Assembly (NCBI RefSeq): GCF_905147365.1
Contig: NC_056407.1
Coordinates: 21,683,980 to 21,747,979 of the forward strand
Source: Aricia agestis
Lineage: Eukaryota > Arthropoda > Insecta > Lepidoptera > Lycaenidae
DNA length: 64,000 nucleotides
Direction: 5' to 3'
Shown: one piece after another, positions 34,213 to 46,200 of the stretch
Layout: each line of letters opens with the position of its first letter
Numbering within the stretch: position 1 is the stretch's first letter
Made by a program: the position numbers and the translations under genes
Notes under the pieces: model-generated
What the model was told of the DNA's origin: nothing
The model's database searches: none
The model's input: only the letters and a program-made list of their open reading frames with translations

Positions 34213-37200
34213 GTGTGTATCTGTCCGTGGCATCGTAGCATCCAAACGGGTGGACCGATTTTGATCTAGTTTTTTTTGTTTAAAAGCTGACATGATCGAG
34301 AGTGTTCTTAGCTATAATTCATCATCATCAGCCTGCTCAGTGCTGGACAATCAGGGTTTATCTGGTTCATGAAAGGCCGTTAGCAACTTGTTGTCGTTTA
34401 AAAGGTTTTATATTTCATTCTAGTTCGTGACATTTGTGAGTATACAATATACATATACACATATTACTGGAAAGTTGACCTGGTGCTGCAGCGTCAGCTG
34501 GTAGTCAATAGGATATCCAACTCCTCGCCAACTTAGAGCAGAGGTTTCGTGTTTGACAACCAGTAAGATGTAGATAGACAGTAAATATTTACATGCTGCT
34601 GCTGCAGCATCACCTGGATTCTATACCTAGGAACCGAGCTTCCTATGAACCCAAAGTGGAGGTTTCATGTTTGGGCTCATATTAACGGCCTCATCGAAAA
34701 GAACATTGATAGATATGGTAATCATGAGAATATGATTTTGTTGATAGGAATTATTCTGCACTATAACCAACACAAGTTTAAAAATTATGAAATAAAATTA
34801 AATTAAGAAATTAAAAAAAAACCCCCGCCAAACAACTTTAAAAAGAAATGAAATAATATTTACTGCCCTTAAGTTCAAATAATTTCTAACTTGTCTAAAG
34901 TAATATTTTAGTCCATAATTGTTGTCAAGGTGTGTCGGGGGACCGCTAATGTAGATGTTTGATTTCACATAACATTAAAGTTTAAGGATCAGTTCACAGC
35001 GAACTGAGTCGAGATAATCAGCGTCTTGGCGGTTGTAGTTTGTAGTTTACTTGGCGGTCCCCCGACACACCGTGACAACAATTATTGGACTAAAATATTA
35101 CTTTAGACAAGTTAGAAATTATTTGAACTTAAAGGCAGTAAATATTATTTCATTTCTTTTTAAAGTTGTTTGGCGGGGGTTTTTTTAAATTTCTTAATTT
35201 AATTGTTTTTGTGGTTCCTTATACAAAGGGTAAAACCGGACCCTATTTAAGCAAACGTCAAACGCAAACGTCAATAAACTTTCATGTTTCTAACTCAAGA
35301 AATGACGGACTTTCATTGAAACTTTCTACCCCAATTTCACCCCCTTGGGGGTAGAATTACCAGAAACACTTAAATACGTATCCATTCATTTTTAATCAGT
35401 AGCACAAAAATAAAGTTTCATGTTTCTAACTCAAGAAATGACGGACTTTCATTCAAACTTTCAACTCCAATTTCACCCCCTTGGGGGTAGAATTTCTAAA
35501 AACGCTTAAATACCTATCCATTCATTTTTAATCAGCAGTCCAAAAATGAACTTTCATGTTTCTAACTTAAGAAATGACGGACTTTCATAAAAACTTTCAA
35601 CCCCTATTTGACCCCCTTGGGGGTAGAATTTTCAGAAACGCTTAAACAGGTATCCAATCATTTTTAGTCAGTAACCCAAACATAAAATTTCATGTTTCTA
35701 ACTCAAGAAATAACGGAGTTTCATTCAAACTTTCAACCCCAATTTCACCCCCTTGGGGGTAGAATTTCCAAAAACGCTTAAATACGTATCCAAGTTTCAT
35801 GTTTCTAAGTCAAGAAATGACGGACTTTCATTAAAACTTTCAACCCTTATTTCACCCCCTTCGGGGTAAAATTTTCAAAATTCCTTCCTTAGTGGGTGTC
35901 TACTTAATAAAACAACCCTACTCACCAAATTTCGTGGCTGTAACTTTTACAGTTTTTGCTCAGCGATGATGAATCAGTCAGTCAGTCAGTCAGGACATGT
36001 AATTTTATAAGTATAGACAAAAAGTACGGAAAATATCTACATTGTCATTTAATTTTATGGGTATGATAGTGATGATATAATTCTGTCTACTCTGGTGATG
36101 ACTGATGAGCAAAATCTTGGTCTTTGTCTTGCCATTTTGCAAGACCAAGGCAAATTTTTCTCGTGGTCTTGCAGTCTCGGTTTTTTTTGCTCATACCTAG
36201 AAAACGTAATTATTTTCATTTTTCATATACCTGTCTTGTCCTAACTATAATCTTAAAATAATACACCCTCACTTCTTTAACAGTCAAATAAAAAACCCAT
36301 TAGCTGTTGAAAATGCAAGCCTTGAAACTTGAAAGATCATTATGTAGCTGCTAAATTGTTAAATGACATGAATTCGCTTAAAACACAATTACTAGACATC
36401 CCACGTACTTACCTAGTACCTACAATGAAGCCTCATTGTCAACAACAATGACCGGCTTACATTATTCCAATCCAGTAATCAAATCCAGCACATTTTTGGT
36501 AAATTGCAATCCAGTGCGTTCCAGTGCCCGTTTACATTTGCGAATCTGAAAATCACGTAAACACTAGACAAGGTCAGATCAGATTTATGAGTTGGGACGA
36601 GGCTTATGGGTGACCTTTTCAATATCATTCCAAGGAAGTGCGGGATAAATCAATAGGAACCTGCGTACGGTGCATAGCGACTGAAGCTAAACGCTATCAG
36701 CAAACACGCTACGCATTAATTTCATTCTAAAATTAATATACAGGCTGTAACAAAACTAAGTGATAGTACTTTATGTGTGTACGTGTCCCTTATAGAGTTC
36801 ACTGTGAAAGTAGCAGCGCTGAAAGAGCAAATGCATGACGCTCGGGTGTTGCCCATACAAATCTCCCAAAAATATTCTTAGACACTAGGGACTTACAAGG
36901 TTGTTTTGGCGTATGTTCAAAACTTGATCGAAACATAACAAAAGGTGAAAACACGGTGAGAGATTTCACAATCCTGATATCATCTTTAATTTCGCATGTA
37001 ATGTACACAAAGATCTAAATTATTGTTGACCTACATTTTAATCTTTTTATAAATAAATAAAAAAATAGGTTTGTGGAACACAAAAATGTAAAAACTTTAC
37101 ATTGTTGATACAATCGATGATAGATCTGATTTATCACGTTTGAACCGAGAAATAAGCATTAAAATTTCTAATCCAGATCTACCTAAATCGTTACCAAATA

Positions 37201-40200
37201 AACCCGATATGGTATCCAAACATGCGAAACGTAGGTATAAGGGTTCACAACTTTTCAAACAGTTTTATTGGTGACCGCACCCGTTCCGACCTTCAAATCC
37301 CTTCGATTCCTTCGAATGTGGATCAAAAGGAAATAAAGGGATTAGGGATATTAAACAGTCGTATACAGACTTCTGGATATAATGATTTGTAAATATTGAT
37401 CCATTTTTGTTCAAACATCTAGAAAAAACAATCCAACATTCACTGCCACTATAAAATATTTATAGATATTTTAATAATATATCTGTCGCAGCCGACGACC
37501 GAAATAAAACGCACCTAGCGCCGTAGCGGTGCGCGCTGAACTACTTCAATTAGACGGCGGCTTTTGAATCAGCTGTTGAACGTTTTGAGCGATTAAAATA
37601 TTCAATATAAAAGCTAGACGTGTGATTGAATGGCGTTGACCAGTCAAAGGGCTAGCTGTTTGATTGAACGGCTATTTAAACCAGTCGGCTGCGACATATC
37701 GACTATGTTGCCGATCGATCGAGAATAATCATACGACAAAAATTATTCAGTTGCCGCTTTGTATGTATGTACGCGTAATTACTTGGTTCAACTCGTCTGC
37801 AGTCGTCACTTCGAGTAAAATAAAAATAATCGGTCAAGTGCGAGTCGGACTCGCGCATGAAGGGTTTCGTACCGTTAAGGAGTGAGCACACTGATACGGG
37901 CCGTGCCGGGGCTCATCGCAAAAATCCCCCTCCATACAATTTGTATGGAAGCGGAAATCCGCTGCGCCCCGACACAGTGTGCGATACGCGCATCCGCTTC
38001 CATACAAATTGTATGCAGGCGGATTTTTGCGATGAGCCCCGGCACGCTGAGCCCCGGCACGGCCCGTCTCAGTGTGCTCACTTCTTAACAGAGCAAAAAT
38101 AGGCCAAAAATTGTGTTTTTTGTATGGGAATTAAATTATTTTTTTATATTATTTTAATATTATTATTAACTAGCTGTTGCCCGCGATTTCGTCCGAGTCA
38201 ACAAAATGTGATAACAAAAGTAGACATATAATTAAAGCCTTTGTGAAAATTTCAAGTGCCTACCTGTTGCCATTATTGATATCGAGAGCAAAAATGCCAA
38301 AAAAATCACGTTTGTTGTATGGGAGCCCCCCTTAAATATTAATTTTATTTTGTTTTTAGTATTTGTTGTTATAGCGGCAACAGATACACACAATCTGTGA
38401 AAATTTCAGAAGTTTAGCTATAGCGGTTCCTAAGGTGGAGCATGGAGACAGACAGACGGACAGACAACGAAGTCTTAGTAATAGGGTCCGGGTTTTACCC
38501 TTTGGGTATGGAACCATAAAAATTAAAGTGTTGTATCGTGACTTGCTACATAAATCTATCCCACCAAAAACATTTTCATGTAAAAATGTTGCCAAGATGA
38601 CAACATAATATTATAGTTCGTCGTGTCAAAAAGTAGTGAGATCTCATGTAGAGCCAAGTTTCTAACCTTACATACTCAACCCTAAATCTAAAAACCTTAA
38701 TTTTACCCTAAAGCGCGGCAAAATATTTGATAATAATATTATAATGTGTCAGCCGCACGAGAAGAATCTAAAAACTCTACACATTAGTCAAAATCGGTGG
38801 CTTGGCCATTTTGTTATTCGCCAGGGCTTTGAACTTAATATACAGTAACTAATGATAAATGGCCAGGCCACCGATTTTGATTAATGTGTAGAGTTTATAG
38901 ATTCTCCTCGTGCGGCTGACACATTATAATATTATCAAATATTTTGCCGCGCTTTAGGGTAAAATTAAGGTTTTTAGATTTAGGGTTGAGTATGTAAGGT
39001 TAGAAACTTGGCTCTACATGAGATCTCACTACTTTTTGACACGACGAACTATAATATTATGTTCTCATCTTGGCAACATTTTTACATGAAAATGTTTTTG
39101 GTGGGATTTCATTTCTTTTTGTAAGCTGGTTTACATTGTTTTTTCTTTTAGTTCATTTTTTAGGGTTCCGTACCCATAGAGTAGAAACGGGACCCTATTA
39201 CTGAGACTTCGATGTCTGTCCGTCTGTCTCCAGGCTGTAACTTAAGAACGGTAATAGCTAGAGAGTTGAAATTTTCACAGATTATGTATATCTGTTGCCG
39301 CCGTAATAACAAATACTAAAAACAAAATGAAATTTATATTTAAGGGGCCTCCCATACAACAAACGTGATTTTGTGGCCTTTTTTGCTCTATATCAATAAT
39401 GGCAACAGGTAGGTACTTGAATTTTTCTCAAAGTCCTTAGTTATATGTCTACTTTAATATTTAATAATAATATTAAAATAAAATAAAAAATTAAGGGGGG
39501 CTCCCATACAAAAAACACAAATTTTTGCCTAATTTTGCTCTATAATGGTACGGATATAGGTTAAGTTGGGTTTGATAATTTTTATGTTGTTTCAGTACTA
39601 ATATTATGTTACATACCAAATTTCAGTTTTCTAAGACTTCAGGAAGTACCCTAACAGTTTTGATGATCGGTGAGTCAGTGACCAAATTGTGGATTTTTGG
39701 ACACCTATAAAATCTAAAGTATAATAGCTACGATATTCAAAATTTGCGCATTTAATAACTATACCCATGTCATTATATATAAAAATTTCAACTGTCTGGC
39801 ATTATTCAAACCAAAGTTACGAGGGTTCAAAAATACGACGAAACGTTTCGAGAAAAGGTAGGTAGTGCCCTTGCGCGCTTCGCTTGGTTCATCTTGGCGG
39901 GGGCACTCCCGTGCCCCCAGATAGCCGATTATGGGAAAAAATATTACAAAATTTTGTACTTAACAATAATCGTTAAGTTAAACTTAAGTTTAAAAGAAAC
40001 ATGGACGTCACTACTCACTTGTCTAGTTGTACAGCTCGACAAGGCTTTAAATGAACGTGGCGAAAAAAGGAACTAACGCTGCTATCATACAAAAACGTCA
40101 TTTTTGACAGTTCTCCTTTACCAGCAGCGCCCCCGCCCACGTTCATTTAAAGCCTTATCGCACTTTAAATAGACTACAGAAACTATGACGTCACTTGTCA

Positions 40201-43200
40201 ATTAGTGTAGTCCACTTAGATCTCGGGTAATTAACAGGAGGATAATAATGTATTCCACTGTTATCTTGATGTTGGAAAATCCCTTGATAGAGAAATAGGT
40301 TTTATGGGTTTTATGCACCTACTTATCTAAATAAATGGCGCTTCCTATGTATATTCCGATACATGCTATAAACATTTATTGATTTTATCAAGTGTCTATA
40401 AAATATAATTGATACAAAATTATCCTCTTGATAGTTCAAACTTCAAAAAGTTAAAAGTTTCGAACTAAGTACTTTATTCTTCGCTCTTGTAATTTAATAT
40501 CCACTTTATACTTTGCAGAACTTTAATCTTTCGAAGACGTCTTACCCGTGTTACTTCTTGTGCATACAGTTTTAATAATGTCTATAAATAATGTATTTAG
40601 TTTTTCCTAATGAGGGTTTTTAGGGTTCCGTACCCAAAGGGTAAAAACGGGACCCTATTACTGAGACTTCGTTGTATGTCTGTCCGTCTGTCTGTCTCCA
40701 GGCTGTATTTAAACAACCGCTATAGCTGCTAGACTTCGGAAATTTTCACAGATCATGTATTTCTGTTGCCGCTATAACAACAAATACTAAAAACAAAATA
40801 AAATAAAATAAACCGGCCAAGTGCGTGTCAGGCCACGCGCAATATAGGGTTCCGTAGTACCTACCGCTAGTTTTTTTTTAATTTTTGTGTGGTCAATGAA
40901 TGTACTATCAGAGAAGTTGATTCCTATGCAAATCGGGGACCTAAGTAGTTTGGTCTCGTTACGTCAAACCCAGCTGACAGATCACAATTAACATTGAATT
41001 GACATATTCGACCAAATAACGTTGGTCTGTCAATTGCATAGGAATCAACTTCCTCGATGGTACATTTATAACGTGTTTTACACTACTAACAACATCATCT
41101 CAGTTACGTTCAAAGGAATTTGAACGAAAAGTTCACTATATACTTCGCCAAATATATTTTTTTTAGTTGATCGACTATTACTCAATAACTTATGAAGTAT
41201 TCTTAGCCGTGATAGTTTTCCTTTTAAAATCAGCATATTTTCTACTCTCGTGATTTTTTTCACATTTCCAGAAGCAACCATTTAGCTGGTAGAAGGGGGC
41301 TGGACTAACGATTTTTTACACTTTAAAACTTTTCACAAACGGATCCCTAAATCGGAAAATGATCTATGAATACTCATAATATTTTTTAAAAACCTATCCA
41401 ACGACACCCCACACGATGGGGTGGACGCGAAAAAAATTTCATTCCCGCTTGATGTGTAGGGAAGGTACTTACCATAAAAAAAGTTTTTTAAAGATTTCAT
41501 GTACCATTTTGTTGGCATCATTAATATGTGCATTCATGCCAAATTACAGCTTTGTAGGTCCTATAGTCCCTAAGCAAAACCGCGGACAGACAGACAGACG
41601 GACGGACAGACCGAAACTTAAGGGTTAGCTGTCATGTGTTGTCACGATATAGCTGTCATGTGTCACGATAATATGCCTATTTGACACGATAGACCCTCAG
41701 GCTACAGCGGCACCTGGTGGCAAATAGAATTTCAAACACCCTCATTGTACTGTGTCTCTATTTCAGTATGGCGGAATGCCTGATAGTGGTTATTAAGCAT
41801 TAATGGAAATGACCGCATCGACGCATGCTAGAACTCTTTATATACGGTACTTACGAGTGCTTGCGCCCGATTCAACGGTGCTGTTCAACATTTTGTATTG
41901 TGTTTCTGGTCGAGTGGCAGCTTTGTCGATAGTACCGTAAATAATGTTGTATGACATAATATTACACAGCTATTACGGCTTACTATTAAGTTGTAGTTAA
42001 AAAGTTACAGAATCGTCTGTCTACTGTCCAGGCCATTTAGCCGAAACTTTTTCGTTTTCGCTTCGTTATAGAATCGCCGATCAAAATGTATGGAATTGAC
42101 ATTAGACGAGTCGAACATCAACGTCATATTAACGAACGCTTATGTCAATTCCATACATTTTCATCGGCGATTCTATAACGAAGTGAAAACGAAAACATTT
42201 TGGCTTAGCCCCCAGGTCTCGAATTGATAAGGATCACGAACTTCACTAATGGCCGTCAGAGGCGTTTCTCTTTGACACAGACAGACGACAAACGCATTGC
42301 AGATTAATCTATATCTATATATATAAAAATGGATTTTCAATTGTGTTAGTAACGCTAAAACTCGAAAACGGCTGAACGGATTGGGCTAATTTTAGTCTTA
42401 AAATAATCCTTGAAGTACAGGGAAGGTTTTTAAGTGAGACGAAGTTCACCGGGACAGCTAGTATTGTATGTTTGTAAACCAGCGTCAACATAAAACAATA
42501 ACCATCGAGGCCATTCTTAAGAAATAAAATAGACATAAACGATGCCCGATTTTATTATGGAAGTAAAAAAGCCCGTTAAATTTGCTTTTTTTACCCCTGT
42601 GGAAAAAGAAGAAGGCTATGTCACTGCGAAATTTAATTAAATGTTGCACTAGCTATAAATATCGCGGAAACCTTACATTTTTTCGGGATAAAAGATAAGT
42701 ACATAATAAAAAATCGATTAAGCAGCAGCTTTTTAGCGTTGAAAAATAATGTAAGCAAATTCGTGCAAGGCCGTCACCACCATGCAAATCAAAAACTTCT
42801 GATAAAGTTTTCTAAATGTAACTTGGTGTGATTGAGTGTGATCTCTAATATGTATGATATTCACAATTCACAATGATCGACTCTCTGACACACAATCTCT
42901 GAGACTACTAAAAACTTACCTATACACAAAATTTATTAAAAAAAATAACATACTTATCTTAGAAATTTTACCTTTCAAAGTCCGTGACTTTAATCAAGAA
43001 TTATCATATCCAAGGTTGGATATTACTTTTATTTTTTAATTAATTACTTTTCAGTCGGCGGATAGATGTGTTATATGAATAATTTAAAGAGCCGACTTTT
43101 CTTTATTACGTTTATAAAGAGCAAGTACGCCTTTTTAATTAATTTTTCTTAATATTATCTCACAACCATCACTGAGCTGTTTAAATGCCCTAATTTTACG

Positions 43201-46200
43201 ATCCAGTCAAATTAAAATTTTGGGCACCCGAGTAAGACGTTTTACTTTTCAGTTTTCACATACGTACTAGATGACGCTCGCGCGGGAACCGTACATTTTG
43301 TACAGGATAAAAAGTAGCCTAAGTACATACTTAGGCTACTTTTTATCCTGTACAAAATGTACGGTCAAGGACATCCTTTCCCGGGACTCAAAGCATCTCC
43401 ATGTCTCAGCGAAATCGGTTCAGCGATTTGGGCGTGAAGAGGTAACAGACAGACGGACTTTCGCATTTATAATATTAGTATGGATTTTGAAGTGACAAAA
43501 TTGTGTTTTGGTTGATATTTCCTCATCATTCATCAATATTTCTCAATTTCATGGTCAATGCCTGGTCACTCTGGTAACTTCTCAATGCCCTCACTCGGGG
43601 TCAAACTGCAGCTTTATGGAAGCAAAGGAATACGTAAAAATGCATTTTATGATTTTACCTCCAAAAAAAAACGGTTTCTGTTAAAACTTTTTCGTAACTC
43701 TTTGGATTACTATGCAAAAATGTCTACACTTATGGGATAGCGAAAGTGTGTTTACTGTTTATGATCTGTCTGCTTCCTCTTCACGCTTAAACAGTTGCAC
43801 CGAGTTTGATGAAATTGGTATGGTGATTGGTGACATGGAGTCCCTAGAAAGGACAAAAATACTTTAATTACGGAAAACGAATTTCTGTGCTACAAAGTTT
43901 TGGGAAAACACGTAGGTAGAATTTTTAAGAATAAATTTCTTAACATTATACCTAAGTGTTCAGTTACGGTACCTGAAAATTTATTTGCAGGTTCTAAGAT
44001 GATGGTAATATTATGATTTCTTCTTTGATAAGTATTAAGTACATGAAATAAAACTTTTTTTATAAAAAAAAGATAAGAAGGCACTGTATGTTAAAAATAA
44101 CCGTGTCGCGGTTTTCTAATTTAATTAACCACCATTACGATAATATAGAACTGTGGTTTACCGAGGTGTTATGTATAGAACGTCCTACATATTATTTTAT
44201 TTATATTTGTTTGATAATGATTCTTATGTCGTACGCCCAAAGAGGTACGTATCGGAGGTAAATTAACTGTAAACGGAGGCGTCCTTGTCGCGTGTATGAA
44301 GTTGTATGCGTAAACATGCTCGACCTTGTACCATAATAATTATGAAGTTCATACAATATTGTTCTGATGTATTTAACGTACAGAGATTTACGTTAAATTC
44401 ATTAATACGTTAAATCAGATTATAGAGGTATATACTTATTTAAATAATTCCGCATTTTATTGACCATGAAAATGAAGAAAGTACTTAGCTATTTTTTATT
44501 TTGTTTTGTAAATACTTTAGGGACTAGGGTTTCGCACCTATTTTAATTTTTTTTTTTTTTTAATGAAATTAGGGGGCAAACGAGCAAACGGGTCACCTGA
44601 TGGTAAGCAACTTCCGTCGCCCATGGACACTCGCAGCATCAGAAGAGCTGCAGGTGCGTTGCCGGCCTTTTAAGAGGGAATAGGGTAATAGGGGAGGGTA
44701 GGGATGAGAAGGAATTAGGGTAGGGTAGGGAAGGGAATAAAGTAAGGGATTGGGCCTCCGGTAAACTCACTCACTCGGCGAAACACAGCGCTAGCGCTGT
44801 TTCACGCCGGTTTTCTGTGAGAACGTGGTATTTCTCCGGTCGAGCCGGCCCATTCGTGCCGAAGCATGGCTCTCCCACGTATAAAGTATAATTGTAGTAT
44901 AATATGAGAGTGTTCCCGTCTATTAAATATTCATATAGGTTTGTCATCGTGCTGTAATTTAGCTATGATAGCGTAATAGGCTGCTTATTATAACTTCTAC
45001 CAACTGCGTCAGAATCTTGTTGTTTAAATTCTTAAAAATGTAACAATTTAATAAGTTTTCTTTTTAGGGTAAGGGTAAAAACGGGACCCTATTACTAAGA
45101 CTTCGTTGTCTGTCCGTCTGTATGTCTCCAGGTTGTAACTCAAGAACGGTAATAGCTAGAGAGTTGAAATTTTCACACATTGTCTATATCCGTTGCCGCT
45201 ATGCTATTACAACAAATACTAAAATCAAAATAAAATTAATTTTTAAGGGGGCTCCCATACAAGAAACACAAATGTTGGCCTAATTTTTCTCTGTAATGGT
45301 ACGGAACCCTTCGTGTGCGAGTCCGCCTCGCACTTGGCCGATTATTTGCGTTTGTTTTGCAAAGTTTGAAATAATACTCTCAGCCGATATAGACTACATA
45401 GAACCTCCTCCTTTTGTGAAAGTCGGTTTAAAAACATGACCGGCTATAGCTGGTTTAAGTTCATAATCAATGCCCCGTCCTAATACGTAAGTTTTAGTTC
45501 TTAATGAGCTAACCATCACGTTTGTCTTCAGCGCGGGCGGGCTGGTGACAGCAGTAGCGCCGGTAGTGATCCGCGGCGGGGGCATCTGGGTGGGGTGGCC
45601 GGGCATCCACCTGGACGACCCCGCAACCCGCATCCCGGAGTCAGACCCCAACGACAACACGCCCACCGCCGGCCTGCGCTCGGACAAGGTAACTGAAGAT
45701 AGTTGTTGCACTTTACAGTACTTTGATTCCCGGAAAAGGACATAAAGAAATATAGCAGCTTTGCATCTCTCGTAGACGTAAAGGCCATGTTTTATGCAGT
45801 ATTTTCAAAGCGTAGCTACCACTCTTCAAATACTGTAGTGCCTGGGACAAGATTATAAATGTCCGTACTGTTGGTCAAGTAGTCCAAGTACATACGCATG
45901 GGCGCCGGCAGGGGCTTGCTAGGTGGTGCACTTGCACCCCTTGGGAATCTCGGGATCAACAGGAGCATTTTGTAACCCTATTACCATGCCGTTCAAAGAT
46001 AGTTCGTAATGTTTCGGCACTAAATGATTCTGTTGACGACTGATGTAAATATACAGTCATTGTTGTTCGTAAAAAGTAAAAAGAAAAGAAAAGAAAGAAA
46101 ACTAAACAGCACCCCTTGGAAATTATTTCTGCCGGCGCCCATGTACATACGGCATTCTCGCTACATATTCGGCCTAGTCCAGAGGAATGACTAATAATAT

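Noticed and set aside
37875..38102. Overlapping frames on both strands
   Set aside because: Created by symmetry of a GC-rich MITE.
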